The position numbers were made by a program, and so were the translations under genes. DNA of 64,000 nt, from NCBI GenBank assembly GCA_003567315.1, contig PWZT01000057.1, positions 38,629 to 102,628 on the forward strand, given 5' to 3'. The stretch is from Paracoccaceae bacterium (lineage in GTDB: Bacteria > Pseudomonadota > Alphaproteobacteria > Rhodobacterales > Rhodobacteraceae). How positions within the stretch are numbered: position 1 is the stretch's first letter; each line of letters begins with the position of its first letter. Positions 9,085 to 17,378 of this stretch are shown here, piece after piece. The notes below the pieces were generated by a model. That model was not told where the DNA came from, did no database searches, and saw only the letters and a list, made by a program, of their open reading frames with translations.

Positions 9085-10704
9085 TCAGCGCGCAAGCTCG
9101 CCCGCAAGCCCCTGCTCGATCAGCCGCACGGTCCGCGCCACTCCGTAAAGCGCGATGAACGTGCCCCAGCGCGGCCCCTGGCTCGCGCCAAGCAACACCT
9201 CATAGAGCACCTTGAACCACTCGCGCAGATTCTCGAAGCCATGCGCCTTGCCGGTGTCGCGCACCACCGACATGAACACCTCTTCGCTCAGCGCGTCATA
9301 CGCGCTCGCATAGGCTTCAGGCACTGCACCCGTGGCCGCGATCTCGCGCAGCGCCTCTGCCAGCGCCTCGAGCGCCGCGCGCTCGGTCTCGGTAGGTGCG
9401 CGGTAGGCCAGTGTGGGTGCCACGAAATCGGCATAATAGCGCACGGCAAAGCCTGCGGCCTGATCGAGGTCGGGATGCGTCGCGGGATCGGCCTCGGGCG
9501 CGTATTGGCGGATGAAACCCCAGAGCGTTTCCTTCTCCTCCGCCCGCGCGACAGAGGCGAGGTTGAGAAGCAGCGAGAAGCTGACCACCATCCCCGAGGC
9601 GGGCACTTCGCCGCCATGGATATGCCAGACCGGGTTCGCCGCCTGTTGCTCGGGGCTCTGGTCGGGATAGGCGCGCAACTGCTGGTGATATTCGTCCACC
9701 GCCTTGGGGATCACATCCCATGACAGCCGCTTGGCGGTGCGCGGCTTGAGGAACATGTAATAGGACAGGCTCTCGGTCGCTGCATAGGTCAGCCATTCGT
9801 CAATCGTCAGCCCGTTGCCCTTGGATTTCGAGATCTTCTCGCCATTCTCGTCAAGGAACAGCTCATAGACATAATGTTCCGGCTTCTTCCCGCCGAGGAT
9901 CTCGCAGATGCGGTCATAGATCGGCGCATTGGTGGAGTGATCCTTGCCGAACATCTCGAAATCCACATCCAGCGCCGCCCAACGCGCGCCGAAATCGGGC
10001 TTCCATTGCAGCTTCACATTCCCGCCCGTCACCGGCAGGGTCCATTCGCGCCCGTCCTCGTCATCAAAGGTGATCTCGCCCTTGACCCCGTCCACATGCT
10101 TCATCGGCACATAGAGCACGCGCCCGGTCTCGGGGTGGATCGGCAGGAAGATCGAATAGGTCTGCTGGCGTTCCTCGCGCAGCGATTTAAGCATGACCTC
10201 CATCAGCGCGTCATAGCGTTCGGCTGCGCGCAGCAGGACCTCATCAAAGCGTCCCGAGTTATAGAAATCGGTGGCCGAGATGAACTCGTACTCAAACCCG
10301 AACGTGTCCAGAAAGCGCCGCAGCCGGGCGTTGTTGTGATGGCCGAAGCTTTCATGGGTGCCGAACGGATCGGGCACCGAAGTCAGCGGCATCTGCAGAT
10401 AGGCCCGCAGCGCGTCAGGGTCGGGCACATTTTCCGGCACCTTGCGCATGCCGTCCACATCGTCGGAAAAACAGATCAGCCGCGTGGGGATATCGCTGAT
10501 CGCCTCAAAGGCGCGGCGCACCATCGTGGTGCGCGCCACTTCGCCGAATGTGCCGATATGGGGCAGGCCCGAGGGGCCATAGCCGGTCTCGAACAACACA
10601 TAGCCTTTCTGAGGCGCCTTGCCCTTGTAGCGCGCCACCAGCTTGCGGGCCTCTTCAAAGGGCCAGGCTTTGGATTTCAGGGCGGCATCGCGGAAGGCGG
10701 ACAT
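9085..10704 (-). CDS. lysK: Lysyl-tRNA synthetase, class I
   Basis: This 539-aa enzyme charges tRNA-Lys with lysine. It is the class I form, known from archaea and many alphaproteobacteria, not the class II form of enterics. The HIGH-type motif is PHIGT in [14 protein letters not shown], and the KMSKS-type motif is [11 protein letters not shown]. The C-terminal half is an alpha-helical anticodon-binding domain. The ATG at 10704 ([21 protein letters not shown]) is preferred; a GTG 12 bases upstream with AGAGAA ahead of it is a possible alternative. It is convergent with the XRE-cupin gene. Confidence 0.96.
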   Translation of the reverse strand: MSAFRDAALKSKAWPFEEARKLVARYKGKAPQKGYVLFETGYGPSGLPHIGTFGEVARTTMVRRAFEAISDIPTRLICFSDDVDGMRKVPENVPDPDALRAYLQMPLTSVPDPFGTHESFGHHNNARLRRFLDTFGFEYEFISATDFYNSGRFDEVLLRAAERYDALMEVMLKSLREERQQTYSIFLPIHPETGRVLYVPMKHVDGVKGEITFDDEDGREWTLPVTGGNVKLQWKPDFGARWAALDVDFEMFGKDHSTNAPIYDRICEILGGKKPEHYVYELFLDENGEKISKSKGNGLTIDEWLTYAATESLSYYMFLKPRTAKRLSWDVIPKAVDEYHQQLRAYPDQSPEQQAANPVWHIHGGEVPASGMVVSFSLLLNLASVARAEEKETLWGFIRQYAPEADPATHPDLDQAAGFAVRYYADFVAPTLAYRAPTETERAALEALAEALREIAATGAVPEAYASAYDALSEEVFMSVVRDTGKAHGFENLREWFKVLYEVLLGASQGPRWGTFIALYGVARTVRLIEQGLAGELAR

Positions 10705-10817
10705 GGGCAGGGTCACTTCTCTGTGGGGGGCCGATTGGCACAGCGCTTCCTATTGCCCCTCTCGGGCCGCGTCAATATTCTGCACGGCGGCATAGCTTTT
10801 GTGCGACAGGAGACAGG

Positions 10818-11240
10818 ATGACGCCCACCCCGCCATCGTTCACACCGCAGGACAGCCTCGTGGCGCTCATGATCGCCGTGTCTGCTGCCGATATGGAGAT
10901 CCACACAGCCGAGCTTGTGGCCATCACTTCGCTTGTCAATCACCTGCCGATCTTCGGGGATTATGACAGTGACCGGATCAAGCCGGTCGCGCAGACCGTG
11001 TTCGACCTGTTCGAGGAAGATGACGGGCTCGATGCCCTGTTCGGCCTGATCCGCGAGAGCCTGCCCGAGCGGCTCCATGAGACTGCCTATGCGCTTGCCT
11101 GTGATGTGGCGGCGGCGGATGGCAAGCTCGCGCAGTCCGAGTTGCGGTTGCTCGAGGAAATTCGCCATGAATTGCAGGTCGACCGCTTGCACGCGGCTGC
11201 CATCGAGCGCGGTGCGCGCGCGCGGCATATGAAGCTCTAG
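10818..11240 (+). CDS. TerB family protein
   Basis: This 140-aa all-helical protein matches the TerB/DjlA N-terminal domain, with the two acidic repeats AADMEIHTAELVAITSLV and VAAADGKLAQSELRLLEEI that bind divalent metal in relatives. Stand-alone TerB proteins are named for tellurite resistance but the role here is unknown; no other ter genes are nearby. AGGAG lies just upstream of the ATG at 10818. It is divergent from lysK and 30 bases ahead of the permease gene, so it could lead the TerB-PerM-HdaA transcript. Confidence 0.82.
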   Translation: MTPTPPSFTPQDSLVALMIAVSAADMEIHTAELVAITSLVNHLPIFGDYDSDRIKPVAQTVFDLFEEDDGLDALFGLIRESLPERLHETAYALACDVAAADGKLAQSELRLLEEIRHELQVDRLHAAAIERGARARHMKL

Positions 11241-11270
11241 CGCGACCGGGGGGCGCGGGATCACGCACCC

Positions 11271-12380
11271 ATGGGCAAGCGCCGGGCGATAGGGTATGCC
11301 ATGGCCATGACACCACAGATGCAGTTGCGCTACTGGGCCATTGCGGGGCTGGGCTTTCTGGCCCTGCTCTGGGCGCTCAGCGAGGTGCTGCTGCCTTTCG
11401 TGACCGGCGCGGCGATTGCCTATTTCCTCAACCCGCCTGTCATGCGGCTGGTGCGGGCGGGTCTGCCGCGGGTGCTTGCGGTTTCACTGCTGATGCTGGC
11501 GGCGATCGGGGCCGTGGTCCTGGCGGGGCTGCTGATCGTCCCGGCGGTTGTGGCGCAGGCCGTCCAGTTCTCCGAGGCCGCGCCCGATCTGCTGGAGGAG
11601 TTGCAGGCGGCCGTGACCGCGCGCTTTCCCGAGTTCGAAGGCTTGGAATCCGCGCTGCAAAGCTCGCTCGCGGCGATGGGCGAGACGATCCGCGACCGTG
11701 GCGGCGAACTGGCGCAAGGCGTGTGGCGATCCGTTTCGGGCATCGTGAGCTTTCTGATCTTCCTTGTGATCACCCCGGTCGTGGCATTTTATCTGTTGCT
11801 CGACTGGCCGCGCGTGCTCGCGGGTGCGGATGATCTGCTGCCGCGCCAGCATGCAGATGTCATCCGCGATCTGGCAGCACAGATCGACCGCTCCATCGCG
11901 GGCTTCGTGCGCGGGCAGGTTACGGTGTGCCTAATCCTTGCGACATATTACGCGCTCGCGCTGGGCCTGTCGGGGCTGCAATTCGGGCTTGCCATCGGGG
12001 TCACGGCGGGGCTGATCTCCTTCATTCCCTATATCGGGGCGATTATCGGCGGGATACTCGCTATCGGGGTTGCGCTCTGGCAGTTCTGGGGAGAGCCGGG
12101 CAGCATCGCGATGATTGTTGCGATCTTCGCGGCCGGGCAGGTGCTGGAAGGCAATATCCTCGTGCCCCGCATTGTCGGCAATTCGGTGCGCTTGCATCCG
12201 GTCTGGCTGCTTTTCGCCATTTCCGCCTTCGGGATGATGTTCGGCTTCACGGGCATGCTCGTGGCCGTCCCGCTGGCGGCTTCAGTTGCCGTGTTGGTCC
12301 GCTTCGGGCTCGCGCAATATCAGGCCAGCAGCCTCTATGGCGCGGCAGTGTCTCGCGACGATGAGGACCGGGAAGGATGA
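11271..12380 (+). CDS. AI-2E family transporter (PerM-like permease)
   Basis: The 369-aa membrane protein has about eight hydrophobic spans in the AI-2E/PerM/TqsA layout: paired N-terminal spans, a soluble helical region around residues 90-150 (EELQAAVTARFPEFEGLE), then later spans with SFIPYIGAIIGGI, the family signature. Family members export varied small molecules or ions. The first ATG at 11271 is used; ATGs at 11301 and 11307 are equally plausible starts. It overlaps hdaA by 4 bases (ATGA), a gene order I recall from many Rhodobacterales. Confidence 0.88.
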   Translation: MGKRRAIGYAMAMTPQMQLRYWAIAGLGFLALLWALSEVLLPFVTGAAIAYFLNPPVMRLVRAGLPRVLAVSLLMLAAIGAVVLAGLLIVPAVVAQAVQFSEAAPDLLEELQAAVTARFPEFEGLESALQSSLAAMGETIRDRGGELAQGVWRSVSGIVSFLIFLVITPVVAFYLLLDWPRVLAGADDLLPRQHADVIRDLAAQIDRSIAGFVRGQVTVCLILATYYALALGLSGLQFGLAIGVTAGLISFIPYIGAIIGGILAIGVALWQFWGEPGSIAMIVAIFAAGQVLEGNILVPRIVGNSVRLHPVWLLFAISAFGMMFGFTGMLVAVPLAASVAVLVRFGLAQYQASSLYGAAVSRDDEDREG

Positions 12381-13063
12381 GGGAGCCGCGCCAACTCCAC
12401 ATGCCTCTGGATTTGCCGGCAAGCCTGTCGCGCGAGAGTTTCGTTGCAGCGCCCTGCAACGCGACCGCGCTTGCGATGATCGACCAGCCCGACTGGCCCG
12501 ATGGCAAGCTGGTGCTGACCGGGCCGGAGGGCGCGGGCAAGACGCATATGCTGCATATCTGGGCAGAGCGCGCCGGGGCCGCGCTGACGGATGGCGCATC
12601 GCTGGCGCAGGCTGACCCGGAGGCACTCGCATCGCAGGACCGCGTTGCAATCGACAATGCCGAGGCAGTCGCATCCAGCGCCACCGCGCAGCAAAGCCTC
12701 TTTCATCTGCATAATCTTTTGGCGGCGCGGCAGGGACGGCTTTTGCTCGCGGCCCGTGCGCCGGTGCGGGATTGGGGTCTGGCGCTGCCCGATCTCGCCT
12801 CGCGGCTGCAGGCGGCAACGCATGTGACGCTTGCCCCACCCGATGACACGCTGCTGGCGGCGGTTCTGACCAAGCTTTTCGCGGATCGGCAGATACGCGT
12901 CTCCGACGCGCTTATTCCGTTCCTGCTCGCCCGCATGGAGCGCTCGCTCGCCTATGCCCAAACTCTGGTCGCGCAGCTTGATGCAGAGGCGCTGGCCCGA
13001 AAAAAGCCTGTTTCCCGGGCACTTGCCGCGGATGTTATGAAAATGTCAATCAATTCACAGTAG
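12377..13063 (+). CDS. hdaA: DnaA regulatory inactivator HdaA
   Basis: The 228-aa protein is a short AAA+ ATPase of the DnaA/Hda family without the DNA-binding domain. It starts RQLHMPLDLPASLSRESFV, containing the QLxLxL-type clamp-binding motif used to reach the DnaN clamp, and has the P-loop GPEGAGKTHML near residue 50. HdaA stimulates ATP hydrolysis by DnaA to stop re-initiation. The Walker B region reads DRVAIDNAEAV. Coupling to the upstream permease and position before the META-protein and ppk genes fit the lineage. Confidence 0.9.
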   Translation: MREPRQLHMPLDLPASLSRESFVAAPCNATALAMIDQPDWPDGKLVLTGPEGAGKTHMLHIWAERAGAALTDGASLAQADPEALASQDRVAIDNAEAVASSATAQQSLFHLHNLLAARQGRLLLAARAPVRDWGLALPDLASRLQAATHVTLAPPDDTLLAAVLTKLFADRQIRVSDALIPFLLARMERSLAYAQTLVAQLDAEALARKKPVSRALAADVMKMSINSQ

Positions 13064-13108
13064 AGTGGCGCCGGGGAATCGCGCTTGTGTCAAATCCGGC
13101 GCGCTTCT

Positions 13109-13130
13109 AAGCTGTTACAAAGCTTTTTTT
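13109..13130 (+). terminator. Possible weak intrinsic terminator after hdaA
   Basis: AAGCT (13109-13113) pairs with AGCTT (13121-13125) across a 7-base loop and continues into TTTTT. The stem is only 5 bp, so efficiency is doubtful. It lies 46 bases after the hdaA stop and just ahead of the next gene's ribosome-binding site. Confidence 0.35.
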
Positions 13131-13146
13131 CGCGACGGAGATTGAA

Positions 13147-14091
13147 TTGCTGCGCCTTGTCACCGCCTTGATGTCCTGTGGCCTTTTCGCCACTGCAGCG
13201 CTTGCGATCGACGCGCCATCGCGGAGCCTTTCAGGCGAAATTGTGGTTCTGGAGCGAATGGCGCTGCCTGAGGACACAGTCGTTATAGTCGATGTGACCA
13301 CCGAAAAAGACGCAACTGTAAAAGGTTTGCGCCGTCTGACGCAAGAGGCGCAGAGCCCGTTTCCCTTCTCGCTCGATATCCCTGCCGATCAGCCTCTGGT
13401 CCTGCGCGTGGGCCTGCGCAGCATGGAAGATGCGCTCTGGATGAGCGAGCCTGTCCTGATCGAGGCAGGCGAAGACGCGGTCGATATCGGGTCGCTGCGG
13501 GCGCAGCGTCTGCCTCAGATGGGATTTGTCGGGCTGCTCTATTGCGGCAATCAGCTCGTCGAAACCGGATTTCTGCCCGACACGGTGCGCATCCGACTGA
13601 ACGAGCAGGTCATGACGCTGGTGCCGCAACCGGCTGCATCAGGGGCGCTCTATGCCGATCCCGACAACCCCGCGACGACACTGCACATGAAGGAAGATGC
13701 GGCCCTGCTGCGCATTGATGGCGCAGAGCTTTCCGAATGCAGCCTGCGCCGCCCGGATATGGATATCACGCAAGGCGTGTGGAATGTCAGCGCCATCGAG
13801 GATGCGGCGGTGCTGTTTGCCTCGCGCACCGAACTGGTGTTCTTCCCGGATGGGCGCTTGAGCGCGAGTGTCGGCTGCAATCGCCTGATCGGCAATTATC
13901 GCCGACTGGGCGGTGTGCTCACTGTCGGAAGGCTTGCCAGCACCTTGATGGCCTGTCCCGATGGGCTGGGCGAACAGGAGGAACGCTTCAAGGCGATCCT
14001 GCCAAAGGTCGATGGCTATGTGCTTGATGCTGAAACCGGGAGGCTGACATTGACTGCCAAGGGGCGCGCTGTGCTGCGTGTGCGGAAATGA
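13147..14091 (+). CDS. Periplasmic YbaY-MliC-META domain protein
   Basis: This 314-aa exported protein combines three envelope domains. After a signal peptide (LRLVTALMSCGLFATAALA) comes a YbaY-type beta sandwich (about residues 20-115, LSGEIVVLERMALPEDTVV), then an MliC-like segment (about 120-200, FVGLLYCGNQ to ELSECSL), then a META domain (about 210-314) with GVWNVSAIED, FFPDGRLSASVGCNRLIGNY and STLMACP, including the paired cysteines. The role is probably envelope stress or lysozyme resistance, by inference. The TTG start at 13147 is chosen because GGAG lies 6 bases upstream and it completes the signal peptide; the ATG at 13171 would truncate it. Confidence 0.75.
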   Translation: MLRLVTALMSCGLFATAALAIDAPSRSLSGEIVVLERMALPEDTVVIVDVTTEKDATVKGLRRLTQEAQSPFPFSLDIPADQPLVLRVGLRSMEDALWMSEPVLIEAGEDAVDIGSLRAQRLPQMGFVGLLYCGNQLVETGFLPDTVRIRLNEQVMTLVPQPAASGALYADPDNPATTLHMKEDAALLRIDGAELSECSLRRPDMDITQGVWNVSAIEDAAVLFASRTELVFFPDGRLSASVGCNRLIGNYRRLGGVLTVGRLASTLMACPDGLGEQEERFKAILPKVDGYVLDAETGRLTLTAKGRAVLRVRK

Positions 14092-14121
14092 CTGCGTTCA
14101 GGCTTGGGATATGATACTGCG

Positions 14122-16371
14122 ATGCAGCGCTACCACCTCACGCCAACCTCTGCGAATGAGCCTGTGATGCCCGATGATCCACGCAGCCCCCTGATCGAGA
14201 ATCTCTCGGCCGATTTTCTGAAGGCTGATTTCCCGCCGCCGGTGGAACTGGACGGTTTCGATCCCGAAGGCCCAGAGCGTTTTTTTAACCGCGAGTTGTC
14301 CTGGCTCGCGTTCAACTGGCGTGTTCTGGAAGAGGCGATGAACCCGCGCGTGCCGCTTCTGGAACGCGTACGTTTCCTGTCGATTTCGGCGACCAATCTT
14401 GACGAATTCTATACGGTCCGCGTGGCTGGTCTGCGCGAATTGGCGCGGGCCGGCAATACCACCCCATCGGAGGACGGACGCAGCCCGGCCCAGCAACTGG
14501 TCCTGATCCATGACGATGCGCGCCGCCTGATGGATTATCAGCAGCAGATCTGGGCAGTGCTGCGCCCGCTTCTCGCCGAGGCGGGGATCATCATCCTGTC
14601 GCATCATGATCTGATGCCCGAAGACCGCGCGTTTCTGAGCGCGCATTTTCTCGAGCATGTGTTCCCGGTGCTCTCGCCTCTCGCGATCGACCCCGCCCAT
14701 CCGTTCCCTTTCATCCCGAATGCTGGCTTCTGTTTGGCGCTGGAGTTGCAGGACAAGCGCGGGCGCAAGCTCGACGCGCTGGTGCCCATTCCAAGCCAGA
14801 TCGACCGTTTCGTGCGCGTCAGTTCCAACCCCATCCGGTTTCTGCCAATGGAGGAATTGGTCCTTGCCGAAATGGACAGTCTGTTCCCCGGCTACAAGCT
14901 TCTGGGGTCCTGCACCTTCTCGGTGCTGCGCGATAGCGATCTGGAGGTCGAGGAAGAAGCCGAGGATCTGGTGCGGGAATTCGAGGTTGCGCTCAAGCGC
15001 CGCCGTCGCGGCGAAGTGGTGCGCATGAAAATCTCGGCCGGAGCGCCCCCTGCCTTGCGCGATGTGGTGATGGAAGAACTGGATGTGCCCGAAACCGATG
15101 TGATCGAAGTTAACGGGATCATGGGGTTTTCCACGCTTAAGGAGCTTGTGCTCGACGAGCGCGCCGACCTGCTCTGGCCCAGCTTCACCCCGCGCGTGCC
15201 CGAACGGGTGCAGGATCACGGCGGTGACATGTTCGCGGCGATCCGGCAGAAGGACATGCTGCTCCACCACCCCTACGAGACATTCGATATGGTGGTGCGC
15301 TTTCTGGAACAGGCCGCGCGGGACCCGGATGTTCTCGCGATCCGCCAGACGCTATATCGTACCTCGCGCGACAGCCCGATCGTGGCCGCACTGTGCGAGG
15401 CCGCCGAGGCAGGCAAATCCGTGACCGCGCTGGTCGAGTTGAAGGCGCGGTTCGACGAAGCCGCGAATATTCGCCAGTCGCGCAGGCTGGAACGGGCGGG
15501 CGCGCATGTGGTATACGGCTTCGTGAATTACAAGACACATGCCAAGATCAGCACAGTCGTGCGCCGCGAAGGTGACCGGCTCGTGACTTACACCCATTGG
15601 GGCACCGGAAATTATCATCCGATCACGGCCCGGATTTACACCGATCTGTCGCTGTTCACCTGTGATGCGGCTCTGGGGCGCGACGCGACCCGGGTGTTCA
15701 ACTATGTCTCGGGCTATGCCGAGCCCGAAAGCTTCGAAAACCTCGCCATTTCCCCGCTCACTCTGAAATCGCGCCTGATCGAGATGATCGGACATGAGGC
15801 AGACGCTGCGCGCGAAGGGCGCACAGCCCAGATCTGGGCCAAGATGAATTCCATCATCGATCCAGATGTGATTGATGCGCTGTATGCCGCCAGTCAGGCT
15901 GGTGTGAAGATCAGCCTTGTTGTTCGCGGGATTTGTGGCTTGCGCCCTGGCATCAAGGGGTTGAGCGAGAATATTCGGATCAAGTCGGTTGTGGGCAGGT
16001 TCCTGGAGCACTCGCGGATCGTCTGCTTCGGAAATGGCTGCGCTCTGCCTTCAGATGCGGCGCGCGTTTTCATCTCCTCGGCGGACTGGATGGGGCGTAA
16101 TCTGGTGCGACGGGTGGAAACGCTCGTCGAAATTCTCAACCCCACAGTCAAGGCGCAGATCGTGCGGCAGATCATGGCTGCCAATCTCGCCGATGAAGCA
16201 CAAAGCTGGATCATACGCCCGGACGGTCCTGCCTGCCGTAGCCTTCCCGATGCGTCCTCGGACCGCCGCCTGTTCAATTGTCACCGCTTTTTCATGGAGA
16301 ATCCGTCCCTCTCCGGGCGCGGTTCAGCGGGTGCTGACGATGTGCCGGCGCTGACGCATGCCGATGACTGA
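14122..16371 (+). CDS. ppk: Polyphosphate kinase 1
   Basis: PPK1 reversibly polymerises the gamma-phosphate of ATP into polyphosphate at the inner membrane. The four-domain protein shows the N-terminal FFNRELSWLAFNWRVLEEA and SISATNLDEFYTVRVAGL segments, HHPYETFD, the KTHAKIS segment with the histidine that becomes phosphorylated, THWGTGNYHP, and the C-terminal phospholipase-D-like ISLVVRGICGLRPGI. The ATG at 14122 gives 749 aa; the ATG at 14167 gives 734 aa, closer to relatives, and neither has a strong ribosome-binding site. Exopolyphosphatase (ppx), often the next gene in relatives, is absent; decayed mobile DNA follows instead. Confidence 0.94.
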   Translation: MQRYHLTPTSANEPVMPDDPRSPLIENLSADFLKADFPPPVELDGFDPEGPERFFNRELSWLAFNWRVLEEAMNPRVPLLERVRFLSISATNLDEFYTVRVAGLRELARAGNTTPSEDGRSPAQQLVLIHDDARRLMDYQQQIWAVLRPLLAEAGIIILSHHDLMPEDRAFLSAHFLEHVFPVLSPLAIDPAHPFPFIPNAGFCLALELQDKRGRKLDALVPIPSQIDRFVRVSSNPIRFLPMEELVLAEMDSLFPGYKLLGSCTFSVLRDSDLEVEEEAEDLVREFEVALKRRRRGEVVRMKISAGAPPALRDVVMEELDVPETDVIEVNGIMGFSTLKELVLDERADLLWPSFTPRVPERVQDHGGDMFAAIRQKDMLLHHPYETFDMVVRFLEQAARDPDVLAIRQTLYRTSRDSPIVAALCEAAEAGKSVTALVELKARFDEAANIRQSRRLERAGAHVVYGFVNYKTHAKISTVVRREGDRLVTYTHWGTGNYHPITARIYTDLSLFTCDAALGRDATRVFNYVSGYAEPESFENLAISPLTLKSRLIEMIGHEADAAREGRTAQIWAKMNSIIDPDVIDALYAASQAGVKISLVVRGICGLRPGIKGLSENIRIKSVVGRFLEHSRIVCFGNGCALPSDAARVFISSADWMGRNLVRRVETLVEILNPTVKAQIVRQIMAANLADEAQSWIIRPDGPACRSLPDASSDRRLFNCHRFFMENPSLSGRGSAGADDVPALTHADD

Positions 16372-16622
16372 GCACGGATGCATTGCACCAGACCATTTTG
16401 CGCTCAAATGTTTTCATATGCTGTGGCCTTAAAGAGGTTCGTCTCGGAAAAGCTCGTTCACGAAGACAATCGAGGCGGCCAGAGCTTCCAGGGTAGTCGA
16501 TGACAAGAACCTTGAGCGTGTTTGTGTTGACACCCGCTCATGGAGCTTGGATGGGGGCGTCGTCCCGGTGATAAGGGGTGATGAGAAATTATCCGGGGAT
16601 CATTTCAGCCACGGATGCGTAA
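16372..16622. other. Non-coding stretch after ppk
   Basis: About 250 bases between the ppk stop and the transposase relic. I find no convincing gene, terminator or structured RNA. Local composition is more AT-rich than the neighbouring genes, which suits decayed imported DNA. Confidence 0.5.
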
Positions 16623-16811
16623 AGCTTCAAAGCGATAGCTAATCCGACCCATGCGCAACTCGGTGAGCGCGCGCGCCAGAAACTGGTCGCACTGGCACGC
16701 GAGGTGGGCATTGATCTGCGGCAGACCTACGCACTGCTCACCTCGCGCCTTGCACGGCAGGTCGGGCATTATGCCGAGCGCGTCAGCGCTGCGTCACAAC
16801 GGCGGCTGCGC
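16623..16811 (+). pseudogene. Transposase remnant (IS5/IS1182-like), decayed
   Basis: Reading the plus strand in one frame after a TAA at 16620 gives a fragment containing NPTHAQLGERARQKLV, ALAREVGIDLRQTYALL and a GHYAERVSAASQRRLR segment. This follows a region of IS5/IS1182-type transposases that I recall as TDAxL-RA-LV-LA-xxG-LRQSY followed by a GRYAHA-like arginine-rich stretch. There is no start codon, no catalytic DDE region and no terminal repeat, so it is a relic. It runs into the 3' end of putR (stop at 16794-16796), which may have acquired its last codons from it. The family match is from memory of the pattern, not a search. Confidence 0.5.
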
Positions 16812-17264
16812 GCCGGTTTCCTTGACCGCTTCCATCACGACATGCGTCGAGGTCGAGGTGACATGCGGCAAATTGGAGATATGTTCTGCCAGAACGCGCC
16901 GGTATGACGCGATATCGCGACTGCGTACTTTCAGCAGATAATCGAACGACCCTGCGATCAGATGGCATTCCTCGATCTCGGGCACATTGCGCACCGCCTC
17001 ATTGAACGCGCAAAGCGCAAGTTCGCGTGTATCCGACAGCTTGATCTCCACAAAGGCGATATGCGCGGCATCAATATGATGCGGATCGATGAGCGCACGA
17101 TACCCAACAATCACACCCTCCTTCTCCAACCGGCGCAACCGGGCCTGTGCGGGCGACTTGGTCAATCCGATCCGATTGGCCAGTTCGGTCACGCTCATCC
17201 GCCCATCCACGGCAAGCTCGCGCAGGATCGCATGATCGAAACTATCCAGTTTGGTTTGGGCCAT
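16794..17264 (-). CDS. putR: Lrp/AsnC family regulator PutR (proline-utilisation activator)
   Basis: The 156-aa protein has an N-terminal winged helix (SVTELANRIGLTKSPAQARLRRLEKEG) and a C-terminal RAM ligand-binding domain (AFVEIKLSDTRELALCAFNEAV to STHVVMEAVKE). Its divergent position next to putA is that of PutR, which activates putA in response to proline in Rhodobacter and Agrobacterium relatives. GGAGGGAAA precedes the ATG at 17264. The last residues, GAQPPL, look unlike the usual family tail and are read through the edge of the transposase relic, so the terminus may be altered. Confidence 0.9.
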   Translation of the reverse strand: MAQTKLDSFDHAILRELAVDGRMSVTELANRIGLTKSPAQARLRRLEKEGVIVGYRALIDPHHIDAAHIAFVEIKLSDTRELALCAFNEAVRNVPEIEECHLIAGSFDYLLKVRSRDIASYRRVLAEHISNLPHVTSTSTHVVMEAVKETGAQPPL

Positions 17265-17302
17265 TTTCCCTCCATAGCGCTCTCGATTACTCTTTATCAC
17301 TG

Positions 17303-17317
17303 AATTCTGTGGGAATT
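17303..17317. promoter_or_regulatory. Lrp-type operator candidate between putR and putA
   Basis: AATTC and GAATT form a perfect 5-bp inverted repeat around the 5-bp spacer TGTGG. Lrp/AsnC proteins bind such AT-flanked 15-bp palindromes. It lies 38 bp upstream of the putR start and 61 bp upstream of the putA start, suiting PutR control of both. Confidence 0.5.
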
Positions 17318-17378
17318 AAGGCTGAAAGCAATACTTGAATATGCAATCATGAGAGAAAGCTCCTGAGGAGGCATTGAA

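Noticed and set aside
10818..11240. Tellurite-resistance operon suggested by the TerB-like gene
   Set aside because: No other ter genes nearby; stand-alone TerB domains are widespread.
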